A stretch of DNA of 64,000 nucleotides, from NCBI RefSeq assembly GCF_900104485.1, contig NZ_FMXQ01000007.1, forward strand, positions 62,001-126,000. Reading direction: 5' to 3'. This DNA is from Bauldia litoralis. GTDB lineage: Bacteria; Pseudomonadota; Alphaproteobacteria; Rhizobiales; Kaistiaceae. The position numbers were made by a program, and so were the translations under genes. Below the pieces are notes generated by a model that worked only from the letters and a program-made list of their open reading frames with translations, was not told the origin of the DNA and made no database searches. Numbering within the stretch: the first letter of the stretch is position 1; each line of letters begins with the position of its first letter. Below, piece after piece: positions 52,297 through 62,011 of this stretch.

Positions 52297-54705
52297 CTAC
52301 TGGATCGATGTGTTGACCTGGCCCTCGGCGAGGGTGCGCAGCAGCAGTCTGAACATCACCGACCGCTCGGGAATGTCGACGCCGCGGGTCTCGCTATAGG
52401 CGATGGACAGCGACACGCAGCTGTTGTCATAGCCGACACCGACCGAATCCCTGCGCAACTGATCGGCGGAGAAGTCATAGACCGCGGAACCGAAGGCCCG
52501 CCAGCGATCGGCCAGCTTCACCGACGCCGCGCCAGTGATCTGCGACGTCGAGGTCAGCTTGCCGGCTGTCGGCTGCTCCCGCGAATAGACGTAGGTGGCC
52601 GATGCTGTCACGGCGCCGATCGTCGTCGCCCCGCCGACTTCGCCGTAGTTGACGCCGAGGTCTTCCTGATCGAAGCGGCCACGCATCATCAGCTGGGTGC
52701 CGCGGCCGGTATCCAGCGCAACCCGCCCGACGTAATCGGAAGCGCGCGACTCAAGGCCCGAATAACCGCCGACGCCGCTGATGTCGTCGACCGCGAAGGA
52801 GTTCTCGCCGGAGACCATGTAGGACTGGCCAAACAGGCTATCCAGGGTCAGTCCGCTGTCGAAGGTGCCCGCATAGTGGATGCCGTAGTTGACGCGTGTG
52901 CCGCCCTCAACCCGGTCGTAGCCCGAGAACTTGTCCTCGCGCATCAGGATCGTGTCGTCGAAGATGAGGCTCTGGGCGTCGTCATTCTCGAGTTTGCCGG
53001 CCAGCGGCTCGTCAGGACGGGCGACGATCTGCGCCATCGGCTCGAAGATGTGGGTCGAACCGGGCAGGGATGCCATGATCGGGTAACGCCACTCGAGGCC
53101 CGCGGTCGGCATGATGCGTCCCGGCGTGCTCTCGTCTGTGAACCCGGCCGGGACCGCGCCGGTCGGATCGACCGAGAAGACATCGCCGCGCAGCGAGGCG
53201 AAGGCCGTGACCACCTGGCCGCCGGGCGCGATCATCTTCCGCTCCCAGCCCAGTTCCTCGGTCAGGCGGACATATTCGCCCGCCAGTCCGCGATAATAGG
53301 TCGTGCCGTCCGAGGCGATGCCGTTATAGGCGCTCGGATCCTGGCCGTAGATGGTGAAGGGATCGTCCTCTTCACGCGACAGGACCGTCAGGTTCGAGGT
53401 CAGCGAAAGCTGGCCGCCGAGAACCGGATTGTCGAAGATGTGGTTGCCGTCGATCACCGGCGAGATCACCGCCTGTCGGCCCTGCGAATAGCGCGCCGAC
53501 ATGCTGTCGGTGAGGACCTGGAAATACTCGGCCCGCACGTCGAGGTAGTTCCGGTCGTCCAGTCCGGTCAGGTGGACTTCCGACGTGGTGAAGTCGGTAT
53601 CGTCGTTGAGGACGTTGTAGTCGCGGGTAAAGGTCCGGTCGGTGCTGATCGTGCCGTCCCAGCCGAACGTCCAGTTCTTGTTGAGCGAGAACCGCCCGGC
53701 CGAGGTGATGGCGCCCCGGAACTCGTCCTGCGAATAGTTGCCGTGCGCGTAGACCTTGTTGCCCGCCGCGTCGGTGTAGGGGTCCTTCAGGAAGTTTTTC
53801 GGGTTGTCCTGATTGATGCCGGCCATCCGCAGCGAATACTGGCCCTTGCGGAGGCGCTGGCGCCACTCGACCTCGCCCATGAAGCCCTGCTCTTCGTAGT
53901 AGGTCGGCGTCAGCGTGACGTCGTAGCTGGGCGCCAGGGCGATGAAATAGGGCGTGCTCAGCGACCAACCCAGCGTATCGGAATTGCCGATGATCGGGGC
54001 CAGGAAGCCGGTCTTGCGCTTCACCGACGGGTCTGCGGTGGTGAAATAGGGGACCCACGCCACTGGCAGACCAAAGAACTCGAAGGTCGCGTTGTGGAAG
54101 TGGATGAGCTTTTCTTTGTCGTCGACCACGATCCGCGCCGACTTGACCTGCCAGAACGGCGGCTTGTCGGGGTTTTCCTTGCACGGCTCGCAGGCTGTGT
54201 AGACGCCGTTGACGAAGACGGTCTGGTCGCCGTTGGTGCGTTCGGCGCGCTCGGCCGCGAAGTGGGTCTGGTCCGGCGTGTCGACGCGCAGCGAGCCGAC
54301 GAAGCCGTCGCGGAAATCGTCGGTGATGTCGATCTGCTCGGCATAGAGCACGACCCCGGTGGGATCGGTCATCTTCACGTTGCCGCTGGCGATCAGCTTG
54401 GCCGTCACCTCGATATAGGTGACCGTCTCCGCTTCGAGCGTGTAGCCGGTGTAGTAAATCTTGACGTTGCCGACCGCCGACACGGTCTTGCGATCGTAGT
54501 CATAGACCAGCTCGTCGGCCTCGACGAGCATCTGCGCGTCGCGCTTGATCTTGACGTCTGATGTCAGTCCGAAATCCTGGGCGTGGACGCGCGGCGCGAA
54601 GCCGGGCGCCATGAGGAGCGCACCGACGAGCGCCGGCAACAGAGCGCGGCGGAGAATTCCCGCCTTCGGCCCCGTCAGCACTCGAATGACTCCCCCGGCC
54701 CTCAT
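52297..54705 (-). CDS. lptD: LPS-assembly outer-membrane protein LptD
   Basis: An 802-residue outer-membrane barrel that inserts lipopolysaccharide. Signal peptide (RALLPALVGALLMAPGFAPR to about residue 42, cleavage near VHAQ), then an OstA-type N-terminal domain (VEADELVYDYDRKTVSAVGN), and a large beta-barrel with many aromatic strand ends. Cysteines in TACEPCKENP and near the C-terminus in DNSCVSLSIAYSETR correspond in place to the disulfides needed for LptD function. The ATG at 54705 overlaps the lptG stop (ATGA) with GGAGG upstream; the longer frame to 54813 is discarded. Confidence 0.95.
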   Translation of the reverse strand: MRAGGVIRVLTGPKAGILRRALLPALVGALLMAPGFAPRVHAQDFGLTSDVKIKRDAQMLVEADELVYDYDRKTVSAVGNVKIYYTGYTLEAETVTYIEVTAKLIASGNVKMTDPTGVVLYAEQIDITDDFRDGFVGSLRVDTPDQTHFAAERAERTNGDQTVFVNGVYTACEPCKENPDKPPFWQVKSARIVVDDKEKLIHFHNATFEFFGLPVAWVPYFTTADPSVKRKTGFLAPIIGNSDTLGWSLSTPYFIALAPSYDVTLTPTYYEEQGFMGEVEWRQRLRKGQYSLRMAGINQDNPKNFLKDPYTDAAGNKVYAHGNYSQDEFRGAITSAGRFSLNKNWTFGWDGTISTDRTFTRDYNVLNDDTDFTTSEVHLTGLDDRNYLDVRAEYFQVLTDSMSARYSQGRQAVISPVIDGNHIFDNPVLGGQLSLTSNLTVLSREEDDPFTIYGQDPSAYNGIASDGTTYYRGLAGEYVRLTEELGWERKMIAPGGQVVTAFASLRGDVFSVDPTGAVPAGFTDESTPGRIMPTAGLEWRYPIMASLPGSTHIFEPMAQIVARPDEPLAGKLENDDAQSLIFDDTILMREDKFSGYDRVEGGTRVNYGIHYAGTFDSGLTLDSLFGQSYMVSGENSFAVDDISGVGGYSGLESRASDYVGRVALDTGRGTQLMMRGRFDQEDLGVNYGEVGGATTIGAVTASATYVYSREQPTAGKLTSTSQITGAASVKLADRWRAFGSAVYDFSADQLRRDSVGVGYDNSCVSLSIAYSETRGVDIPERSVMFRLLLRTLAEGQVNTSIQ

Positions 54706-55790
54706 CCATCCTCCAAATGCAGGAGCACAGTGGCTCCCATGAGAATAGTCACAATCGCGGGGAGCCAGGCAGCGAGCATCGGAGGCACGATGCCCCCACT
54801 GCCAAGATCCCACGCAATCTTTGAAATAACATAAAGCATGAAGCCTACGCCGACACCAGCCAAAATCATGTTCCCAAGCTCGTTCGAGCGCGAGAATCGC
54901 AGGGATACGATGGCAGCGATCAGGACCATTGCCAACAGGACAATTGGGCGCGAAAGAAGCGTGTTGTAGCGAAGCTCGTAGCGGGCCGAGGGGAGACCGG
55001 CGCGTTGGGCGGAATCGATGATCTGGGGAAGCTCCCAGAACGACGTGGAGTCAAGGTTATCAAAGGCTTCGCGGACCTGCCCCGCCGATAGCGTCGTCGG
55101 CAGCCGGTAAAATTCGCGTCTTTCGGGCTTTCGGTTCGGTGCCGTTACGGTTGCGCCGGAGATGCGCCACGCGCCCGGCTCGAAGTGTGCCTCCTTTGCA
55201 TCGATCCGCTCCAAAAATTCGCCGCCGTCGCCGAAGACGAAGACGGTTACCCCGGCAAGGCTGAATCCGCTGTCGTAGGTCTTGGTCGCGCCGATGATCG
55301 ATTCGCGCCCTTCGCCCGCCTGGCGGAGCCACACCGGACCGCCGTTTCCATCGTCTTTCGCGTTGCGCGACAGGACGGTCGCCGCGATTTCGTCGGAGGA
55401 TTTCCGCAATGCGGTAGAAATCGGGTTGTAGACGGTCGTCGCCAGCACGCCGAAGATCAGGCCGACGATGCAGGCGGGCAGCAGGAACTGCCATGCCGAG
55501 AGGCCCGCGGCCCGGGCGATGACCACCTCCAGGCGCCGGTTGGCCAGCACGAAGGCGGCGATCGAGCCGAACAGCGTCGTGAACGGCATCACGTCCTCGC
55601 AGATGCTCGGCACCCGGTAGAGCGTGAGGACGAAGACCTGCAGCACGTCGAATTCCTCGGCGCGCAGCGATCGGGTGAAAAATTCGAGATAAGTGATTGC
55701 GAAGATGAGGAAAAAGAAGAAGACGAAGATCGCGATCACGAGCAGGGCGAACTGCCGGGCGAAGTAGAGGGCGAGGGTCTTGCCGATCAT
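54702..55790 (-). CDS. lptG: LPS export permease LptG
   Basis: A 362-residue YjgP/YjgQ permease of the LptB2FG transporter. Two N-terminal helices (GKTLALYFARQFALLVIAIF, then FLIFAITYLEFFTRSLR), two more before the periplasmic jelly-roll, which includes FEPGAWRISGATVTAPNRKP, and two C-terminal helices (RPIVLLAMVLIAAIVSLRFS, LPAIVTILMGATVLLHLEDG). It lies 10 bases after lptF in the same operon. Confidence 0.95.
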   Translation of the reverse strand: MIGKTLALYFARQFALLVIAIFVFFFFLIFAITYLEFFTRSLRAEEFDVLQVFVLTLYRVPSICEDVMPFTTLFGSIAAFVLANRRLEVVIARAAGLSAWQFLLPACIVGLIFGVLATTVYNPISTALRKSSDEIAATVLSRNAKDDGNGGPVWLRQAGEGRESIIGATKTYDSGFSLAGVTVFVFGDGGEFLERIDAKEAHFEPGAWRISGATVTAPNRKPERREFYRLPTTLSAGQVREAFDNLDSTSFWELPQIIDSAQRAGLPSARYELRYNTLLSRPIVLLAMVLIAAIVSLRFSRSNELGNMILAGVGVGFMLYVISKIAWDLGSGGIVPPMLAAWLPAIVTILMGATVLLHLEDG

Positions 55791-55800
55791 GCCGCGGACC

Positions 55801-56988
55801 TCAACGGGCGCTCGCGCCGACCGTCGCCACGGGAATCCGCAGCAGGCGCTTTACCCGGAGCGAGATTTTGTCGCTGAGAATCAGGAGCCGTTCCGGCGGT
55901 CGAGGCTGAATTCCGATCAGGATCAGGGTGATGCTGAGGATGACAAAGCCGAGGGGGACGACAAACAGCGCGATCGCCGCGGCGAAATTCTCGCCCGAGG
56001 CAACGCTGAGCGTGAAACTCAGCCCGGCGATCACCATCGCCGAGCCGCTGGCCATGCTGATCGTCGTCGATCGGCTCTGGCGGGTCGTCTCGGCCTGGCT
56101 CAGGAACATCAGGGGCAACAGCGCGAAGACCATCGCATTCAGCGGCGTGGAAAAACGCGTATACAGCTCCTGCGCGTAGGTTTCGGGCTTCCGGCGGTAA
56201 TACTTGTCGTCCAGGTCCGGACTGAAGAGATAAGACGTCGTCCGCTCGCGCGGCCGGTAGGGCGGCGTCTCGCTGCGGCTGGAATAGGTGGACAGGTCGA
56301 AGGCGTAGGACGTGAACTGGATGATCGAGATCGTGTTGTCTTTCTCGTTGCGGCGCTGGATCGTGCCGTCGCTCATCACCAGGAACACGCCGATCTCGCT
56401 GTCGAGGACCGCGCCGCGCTCGGCGAGATAGACGATGGTTTCCTCCGCCTCCCGGCTGTCGGACATGAAGATGCCGCGCAGGGTTCCGTCCGGCGCCCGC
56501 TGGCGCAACTGGAAGATCAGGTCGTCGGAGAGCTCGACGAACTCGCCCTCCCGCAGGATGGAGGTCAGCACGTTGCCCTGGACGTTGGTGATCGTCTCGC
56601 GCCACAGCCGCAGCGCCAGCGGGGACATGTAGAGGGTCATGGCGGCCATGAAGACCGTCACGCCGATGCCGAGCATCAGCACCGGCTTGAGCAGCGACCA
56701 CTGCCGCGTGCCGGTGGCGTTGATCACCGCCAGCTCCGACCCGTCATTCAGGCTGTTGAAGGTGTAGATCACGGCGATCATCACGGCGACGGGCGCGACG
56801 ACGGTGGCCAGCGGCGGCAGGAGCAGGAGGGTCACCTGGAAGAAGGTGATGAGGGTCTGCCCCATTGCCGACACGAGGTCGAACTGACGCAACGCCTGGG
56901 TCAGCCACACCGTCGCCGTCAGCGCGACAAGGCTGAGGAAGAAGGCGCGAACGAGTTTGGCGAAGATGTAGCGCTCGATGAGCTTCAT
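55801..56988 (-). CDS. lptF: LPS export permease LptF
   Basis: A 395-residue paralog of LptG, partner in the same transporter. Start LIERYIFAKLVRAFFLSLVA, helices LITFFQVTLLLLPPLATVVA and PVAVMIAVIYTFNSLNDGSE, a periplasmic domain (GTLRGIFMSDSREAEETIVY), and C-terminal helices from SGSAMVIAGLSFTLSVASG. The ATG at 56988 matches the family start; the frame is open upstream to 57201 without conservation. Transcribed from a promoter at 57032-57059. Confidence 0.95.
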   Translation of the reverse strand: MKLIERYIFAKLVRAFFLSLVALTATVWLTQALRQFDLVSAMGQTLITFFQVTLLLLPPLATVVAPVAVMIAVIYTFNSLNDGSELAVINATGTRQWSLLKPVLMLGIGVTVFMAAMTLYMSPLALRLWRETITNVQGNVLTSILREGEFVELSDDLIFQLRQRAPDGTLRGIFMSDSREAEETIVYLAERGAVLDSEIGVFLVMSDGTIQRRNEKDNTISIIQFTSYAFDLSTYSSRSETPPYRPRERTTSYLFSPDLDDKYYRRKPETYAQELYTRFSTPLNAMVFALLPLMFLSQAETTRQSRSTTISMASGSAMVIAGLSFTLSVASGENFAAAIALFVVPLGFVILSITLILIGIQPRPPERLLILSDKISLRVKRLLRIPVATVGASAR

Positions 56989-57031
56989 GACGATCCGGTC
57001 TGGCGCGCTTGCGACGCACCCGTAGCAGGCG

Positions 57032-57059
57032 ATTATGGGCCGAAAGATGAGCGACGCAA
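57032..57059 (-). promoter_or_regulatory. Promoter of the lptF operon
   Basis: On the minus strand, TTGCGT (57054-57059), 16 bases, then CATAAT (57032-57037), about 45 bases before lptF. It would drive lptF-lptG-lptD-surA-pdxA-rsmA. A perfect 6-1-6 palindrome, GCTGCA-T-TGCAGC (57076-57088), lies just upstream. Confidence 0.5.
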
Positions 57060-57220
57060 CCGGCGCACAAAGAAAGCTGCATTGCAGCACCGGAAGCGAA
57101 AATATCGGAAAATCCTTGCCTTTGCCGCGCCTTATCGGGAAGAGTGCGGGCCTCTCCAACGCAAACCTGCGCCCCGCTTCCAAAGGAAGCAGGTCCGCCA
57201 AACGCCGGTGATTCCGCCCG

Positions 57221-58714
57221 ATGACCGTTCAAACCAGCTTTTCCTTCGCCAAGCCCGGCCGCAAACCGCTAGGCACCGTTGTCGTCTTTGCCGGGAATGA
57301 CCTTGCGCTCGGTCCGCAGGCGAAGGCTCTGGGCGTCGGCGACCTGATCGCTCGCGCCGCCGCGACGGCGTCCTTCAAGGGCAAGGCGATGACGACGCTG
57401 GATCTGCTCGCACCCGCCGGTACCGATCTCGACCGGCTGGTCGTCGTCGGCATGGGCAAGCCGGCGGACCTGGCCGAATACGACTGGCTGCGCCTCGGCG
57501 GCTCGGTCGCGGGCGCCGTCAGCCGGTCGAAGTCCGTCACCGTGATGATGGAACGGCCCGACGGCCGCAAGCTCGCCGCCGGACACATCGCCGATTTCGC
57601 CCTTGGCATGCGGCTGCGCACCTATGCCTATGACAAGTTCAAGACCGGCGCGAAGAATGACGACAACGGCAAGCCCTCCGCGCTCGCGGTGACCATCGCC
57701 AGCGCCGACTCGGCCGCGGTTCGTAAGGCCTGGGAGCGGGCGGAGGCGATCGGCGAGGGTGTCATCCTCGCCCGCGACCTGGTCAACGATCCGGCCAATG
57801 TGCTCGGCCCCGTCGAGTTCGCCCGCAAGGCGAGCGAGTTGAAGAAGCTCGGCGTCGCGGTCGAGATCCTCACCGAGGCCAATCTCAAGAAGCTCGACAT
57901 GGCGGCGCTTCTCGGCGTCGCGCAGGGTTCGCCCCGGCCGCCGCGCGTCGCGGTGATGCGCTGGACCGGCGGCAAGGCCAAGGAGCCGCCGGTGACCCTG
58001 ATCGGCAAGGGCGTTGTCTTCGATACCGGCGGCATCTCGATCAAGCCAGGCGCCGGCATGGAGGACATGAAGGGCGACATGGGCGGCGCCGCCGCGGTGA
58101 TCGGCGCGATGAAGGCGATCGCCGGCCGCAAGGCCAAGGCGCATGTCGTCGGCATCATCGGCCTCGTCGAGAACATGCCGGACGGCAATGCGCAGCGCCC
58201 GGGCGACATCGTCACCGCCAAGTCCGGAAAGACGATCGAGATCATCAATACCGACGCCGAGGGGCGTCTCGTCCTCTGCGACCTCCTGACGTATGCCGAG
58301 CAGCGGTTCAAGCCGAAGCTGATGGTCGACCTGGCGACCCTGACCGGCGCGATCCTTGTCGCCCTCGGCCATCATCACGCCGGGCTGTTCGCCAACGACG
58401 ACGCGCTGGCCGATGCACTGCTCGCCGCCGGCAAGGAGACCGGCGAGCGGGTCTGGCGGATGCCGCTCGATCCCGAATACGACAAGATGATCGACTCGCG
58501 CTTCGCCGACATGAAGAACATCGGCGGCCGCTACGCCGGCTCGGTCACCGCCGCGCAGTTCCTCCAGCGCTTCGTCGAGGACACGCCCTGGGCGCATATC
58601 GATCTCGCCGGCACCGCGATGGATTCGCGCCAGACCGAGATCAACCAGTCCTGGGCATCGGGCTGGGGCGTGCGACTGCTCGACCGGATGGTGGCCGACA
58701 AGTACGAGAAATAG
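57221..58714 (+). CDS. pepA: Leucyl aminopeptidase
   Basis: A 497-residue zinc/manganese aminopeptidase (M17). The N-terminal domain (about 1-170) is followed by the catalytic domain: [20 protein letters not shown], metal ligands in [20 protein letters not shown] and [15 protein letters not shown], and the family signature [18 protein letters not shown]. It cleaves N-terminal residues of peptides in the cytoplasm and, in E. coli, also binds DNA. Followed by holC 8 bases later, a conserved pepA-holC order. Confidence 0.97.
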   Translation: MTVQTSFSFAKPGRKPLGTVVVFAGNDLALGPQAKALGVGDLIARAAATASFKGKAMTTLDLLAPAGTDLDRLVVVGMGKPADLAEYDWLRLGGSVAGAVSRSKSVTVMMERPDGRKLAAGHIADFALGMRLRTYAYDKFKTGAKNDDNGKPSALAVTIASADSAAVRKAWERAEAIGEGVILARDLVNDPANVLGPVEFARKASELKKLGVAVEILTEANLKKLDMAALLGVAQGSPRPPRVAVMRWTGGKAKEPPVTLIGKGVVFDTGGISIKPGAGMEDMKGDMGGAAAVIGAMKAIAGRKAKAHVVGIIGLVENMPDGNAQRPGDIVTAKSGKTIEIINTDAEGRLVLCDLLTYAEQRFKPKLMVDLATLTGAILVALGHHHAGLFANDDALADALLAAGKETGERVWRMPLDPEYDKMIDSRFADMKNIGGRYAGSVTAAQFLQRFVEDTPWAHIDLAGTAMDSRQTEINQSWASGWGVRLLDRMVADKYEK

Positions 58715-58722
58715 GCGCGGCG

Positions 58723-59172
58723 ATGGCCGAAGTCCTTTTCTATCACCTCGACCGGCAGCCGCTCGACAGGGTGCTGCCCGGCCTGCTCGAGAAGTGCCTC
58801 GAGCGCGGCTGGCGGAGCGTCGTCCAGCTCGGGTCGGAGGAGCGGCTTGAGGCGATCGACGCCCACCTGTGGACTTGGCGCGAGGAGGGCTTTCTGCCGC
58901 ATGGCACGAGCAAGGACGGTCACGCGGCCATGCAGCCGGTGTGGCTGACCGCTGGCGACGACAACCCGAACGAGGCGACGGTGCGCTTTGTCGCCGATGG
59001 CGCCGGGTTGCCCGATCCGGCCGGCTACCAGCGGGTGGTGATGCTGTTCGACGGCAATGACAATGACGCCGTCGATCGGGCGCGCGCCGCCTGGAAAGAG
59101 GTGAAGGCCGCCGGTCACGACACGACCTATTGGCAGCAGTCCGACCAGGGCCGATGGGAGCGCAAGGGATGA
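58723..59172 (+). CDS. holC: DNA polymerase III chi subunit
   Basis: A 149-residue clamp-loader accessory protein linking the replisome to SSB. AEVLFYHLDRQPLDRVLPGL, LLEKCLERGWRSVVQLGSEE, LDAHLWTWREEGFLPHGTSK (here IDAHLWTWREEGFLPHGTSK), and a C-terminal YWQQSDQGRWERK typical of alphaproteobacterial chi. 8 bases after pepA; overlaps the methyltransferase start as ATGA. Confidence 0.95.
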   Translation: MAEVLFYHLDRQPLDRVLPGLLEKCLERGWRSVVQLGSEERLEAIDAHLWTWREEGFLPHGTSKDGHAAMQPVWLTAGDDNPNEATVRFVADGAGLPDPAGYQRVVMLFDGNDNDAVDRARAAWKEVKAAGHDTTYWQQSDQGRWERKG

Positions 59173-59789
59173 GCGATCAGGGCCGGGACCTCGGTTGGTT
59201 CGACGAACTCTACCAGGGCGCCGACGGCGACACCGGGCAGGTACCCTGGGCCGACCTGGCGCCGAAGGCAGGGTTGCCCGAGTGGCTGGCGGACCATCCG
59301 GGCGAGGGCCGGACGGCCCTCGATGTCGGCTGCGGGCTGGGCGACAACGCCGAGGCAATCGCCGCGGCCGGCTATGCGACGACGGCGTTCGACCTGTCGC
59401 CGCGCGCCATCGCCTGGGCCAAACAACGGTTTCCGACGAGCCCGGTCGCCTACCGCCAGGCCGACCTTTTCGATCCGCCGGCCGAATGGGTGGGCGCCTT
59501 CGACCTTGTCCATGAGTGCTTCACCATCCAGGCGCTCGACGGCGACCTGCGCCGCAACGCGATGACCGCCATCGCCTCCTTCGTCGCGCCCGGCGGCCGG
59601 CTGTTGATCATCACGCTGACCAGGGGTGAGGGGGCCGACGCCGATGGACCGCCGTGGCCGCTGATGCCGTCGGAGATCGCCACCTTCGATCGCCTCGGCT
59701 TCACCCGCGAGGAGGAGCACCCCTACGATCTGCTGCGCCACCACGGCCGCAGCGTGCCGCATCTGCGGGTCTGCTTCCGGCGCGATTAG
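59169..59789 (+). CDS. Class I SAM-dependent methyltransferase
   Basis: A 206-residue methyltransferase: LGWFDELYQGADGDTGQVPW, SAM motif TALDVGCGLGDNAEAIAAAG, TTAFDLSPRAIAWAKQRFPT, FDLVHECFTIQALDGDLRRN and GGRLLIITLTRGEGADADGP. The DLSPRAI-W pattern and W-D start resemble small-molecule (tellurite/thiol-type) methyltransferases. Substrate unknown. The ATG at 59169 is coupled to holC; the frame is open 39 bases upstream. Ends 11 bases from the convergent ABC-F gene. Confidence 0.87.
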   Translation: MSDQGRDLGWFDELYQGADGDTGQVPWADLAPKAGLPEWLADHPGEGRTALDVGCGLGDNAEAIAAAGYATTAFDLSPRAIAWAKQRFPTSPVAYRQADLFDPPAEWVGAFDLVHECFTIQALDGDLRRNAMTAIASFVAPGGRLLIITLTRGEGADADGPPWPLMPSEIATFDRLGFTREEEHPYDLLRHHGRSVPHLRVCFRRD

Positions 59790-59800
59790 GCGGCTCAATC

Positions 59801-61690
59801 CTAGTCGGCCTGCGCCGTCTCGTGCTCGGCTGACAGCTTCAGCCAGGTCTCTTCCGCCTCGGCCAGTTTCTTCGTCGCGTCGGACCGGGCGCGGGCGTGG
59901 TCGGCGGCTTTCGTGGCGTCGCCGTTATAGAGCGTGGTGTCGGCAAGACGGCTGTCGAGCGCCTGAATCTCTTTCTGAAGCTTCGCCACCAGGGACTCGG
60001 TTTCCTTGATCTTTTTGCGTAGCGCTGCCGTCTGCGCCCGCGCGTCGGCGGCGTTGCGGCGGCGGTCCTGGGCGGCGACTTTGCGGTTCTGCGGCGCCGC
60101 GCCGTTGGACGTCTTCTTCTTGCGCGGTCCCTCGACGACCAGCCGGCGATAGTCGGCGACATCGCCGTCGAACGGCTCGGTCGTGCCGTTGGCGACAAGC
60201 CAGAGACGGTCCGCCGACGCCTCGATCAGGTGCTGGTCATGGGTGATCAGGATGACGGCGCCGGAATAGTCGGCCAGCGCCTGCACCAGCGCTTCGCGGC
60301 TGTCGATGTCGAGATGGTTGGTCGGTTCGTCGAGGATCAGCAGGTGGGCGCCGTTGAAGGTCGCCAGCCCGAGCAGCAGCCGCGCCTTCTCGCCACCGGA
60401 GAGATTCTTGGCCGGCGTGTCCATTTTGGTTCGCACGAAGCCCATCGCGCCGACGCGGGCACGGGTCTGTGCCTCGGTCGCGTCCCGCATCAATTCGCGG
60501 ACGTGATCGTAGGGCGTCTGGTCGGGCTTGAGCTCATCGAGCTGGTGCTGGGCGAAGTAGGCGACCTGCATGTTGTGAGCCCGCCGGACGCTGCCGCTGA
60601 ACGGATCGAGCCGTCCTGCGATCAGCTTGGCGAAGGTCGACTTGCCGTTGCCGTTCGAGCCGAGCAGGGCGATGCGATCGTCATCGTCGATCCGCAGGTC
60701 GAGACCGGTCAGCACCGGCCTGGCCGGGTCGTACCCGACCGAGGCGTTTTCCATGGCGACGATCGGCGGCGCCAGCTTCTTGGCCGGCTCGGGGAAGGAG
60801 AAGGGCAGCATCGTCGAGTCGGCCAGCGAGATGATCGGCTCGAGCTTCGACAGTGCCTTCAGCCGGGACTGCGCCTGCCGGGCCTTTGACGCCTTCGAGC
60901 GGAAACGCTCGACGAATTCTTCCATATGGCGGCGCTGGTCGTCCTGCTTCTTCTTCATCTTGAGCTGCAGGGCCTGCTGCTCGCGCCGCTGGCGATTGAA
61001 GCGGTCGTAGCCGCCGCGATAGTAGGTCAGCTTGCCGGCGTCGAGATGGACGATGCTGTCGACCGACTTGTTGAGCAGGTCGCGGTCATGGCTGATCAGG
61101 AGAACGCTGCGCGGATAGCGGGCGAGGTAGCTCTCCAGCCAGATCGTCCCCTCGAGATCGAGATAGTTGGTCGGCTCGTCGAGGAGGAGCAGGTCGGGCT
61201 CAGCGAACAGCACCGCCGCAAGCGCCACGCGCATCCGCCAGCCGCCGGACAGCGCCGAGCAGGGCCCGGCCTGCGTCGCCTCGTCGAAGCCGAGACCGGC
61301 AAGGATGATCGCCGCCCGCGCTTCGGCCGAATGGGCATCGATGTCGGCCAGGCGCATCTGGATATCGGCGATGCGGGTCGGGTCGGTGGCGGTTTCCGCC
61401 TCGGCGAACAGGGAGGCCCGCTCGGTGTCGGCGGCAAGCACGACCTCGATCAGGCTGTCCTCGGTGCCGGGCGCTTCCTGCGCCACCTGGCCGATGCGGG
61501 TCCGCTTCGGCACCATGACCGCGCCGGTTTCCGGCGAGAGTTCACCGGTGATCAGCTTGAACAGCGTCGTCTTGCCGGCGCCGTTCGGGCCGACGAGTCC
61601 GGTCTTGGCGCCGTCGACCAGCGCCACGGTGGCATGGTCGAACAGGAGCCGGGGCCCGATCCGGTAGGTGAGGTCGTTGATGTGAAGCAT
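59801..61690 (-). CDS. ABC-F family ATPase
   Basis: A 629-residue soluble protein with two ABC ATPase domains and no membrane part. First domain: Walker A GLVGPNGAGKTTLFKLITGE, signature ALSGGWRMRVALA, Walker B LLLLDEPTNYLDLE. Linker (P-site tRNA-interaction arm) with KMKKKQDDQRRHMEEFVERF. Second domain: GSNGNGKSTFAKLIAG, LSGGEKARLLLGL, LILDEPTNHLDIDS. A basic, coiled-coil C-terminal tail follows (about 540-629). ABC-F proteins act on ribosomes; this one is nearest to Uup/YheS-type housekeeping members. The frame continues to 62872, but that part is antisense to rsgA. Confidence 0.95.
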   Translation of the reverse strand: MLHINDLTYRIGPRLLFDHATVALVDGAKTGLVGPNGAGKTTLFKLITGELSPETGAVMVPKRTRIGQVAQEAPGTEDSLIEVVLAADTERASLFAEAETATDPTRIADIQMRLADIDAHSAEARAAIILAGLGFDEATQAGPCSALSGGWRMRVALAAVLFAEPDLLLLDEPTNYLDLEGTIWLESYLARYPRSVLLISHDRDLLNKSVDSIVHLDAGKLTYYRGGYDRFNRQRREQQALQLKMKKKQDDQRRHMEEFVERFRSKASKARQAQSRLKALSKLEPIISLADSTMLPFSFPEPAKKLAPPIVAMENASVGYDPARPVLTGLDLRIDDDDRIALLGSNGNGKSTFAKLIAGRLDPFSGSVRRAHNMQVAYFAQHQLDELKPDQTPYDHVRELMRDATEAQTRARVGAMGFVRTKMDTPAKNLSGGEKARLLLGLATFNGAHLLILDEPTNHLDIDSREALVQALADYSGAVILITHDQHLIEASADRLWLVANGTTEPFDGDVADYRRLVVEGPRKKKTSNGAAPQNRKVAAQDRRRNAADARAQTAALRKKIKETESLVAKLQKEIQALDSRLADTTLYNGDATKAADHARARSDATKKLAEAEETWLKLSAEHETAQAD

Positions 61691-62011
61691 GGCGACGGGG
61701 TTTTGCCGCGCCGCAGCAAGAAGGGCAAGTGCGATATTGAAAAGAGCGCCGCGCGGGGCTAGACCATTGCCATCGACGCAAGCGAGGGAGCCGGTTTCAT
61801 GACAGCCATTGTATGCCGCCAAGCTGGCGAGTTCGCGCCGGGCCTTTCCCGTTAGGGAACCGCGACGCGCGTCGATCGGCGACGGCTTCGACAGAGCCAT
61901 CGTCTTTCTTCTCGACCAGCCAGAGCCTGAACTGCCCGTGACCGACGATCGGTGGCGGGCCGCTCTTTGCAGCGCTTCGTCTGGAACGAAGCGCCAAATG
62001 GTCGAGAACAA
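61691..62011. other. Divergent region between the ABC-F and rsgA genes
   Basis: I see no credible gene here. Short frames such as a 66-codon one on the minus strand (61797-61997) start with TTG and have no ribosome site. The main structure is a perfect 9-base hairpin, GCGCTTCGT (61972-61980) with ACGAAGCGC (61986-61994) around CTGGA, ending 17 bases before rsgA. Confidence 0.5.
61972..61994 (+). promoter_or_regulatory. Hairpin in the rsgA leader
   Basis: A perfect 9-base stem with 5-base loop ends 17 bases upstream of the rsgA ATG. rsgA has only a weak Shine-Dalgarno (GAGAA), so the stem could influence translation start. No T run follows, so it is not a terminator. Confidence 0.4.

Noticed and set aside
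52279-54561. A 760-codon open frame on the plus strand
   Set aside because: It is exactly antisense to lptD, has strange Arg/Asp/Val-rich composition and no family features. High GC and codon bias create long antisense frames.
61797-61997. A 66-codon minus-strand gene upstream of the ABC-F gene
   Set aside because: TTG start, no ribosome site, and it spans the rsgA leader hairpin.
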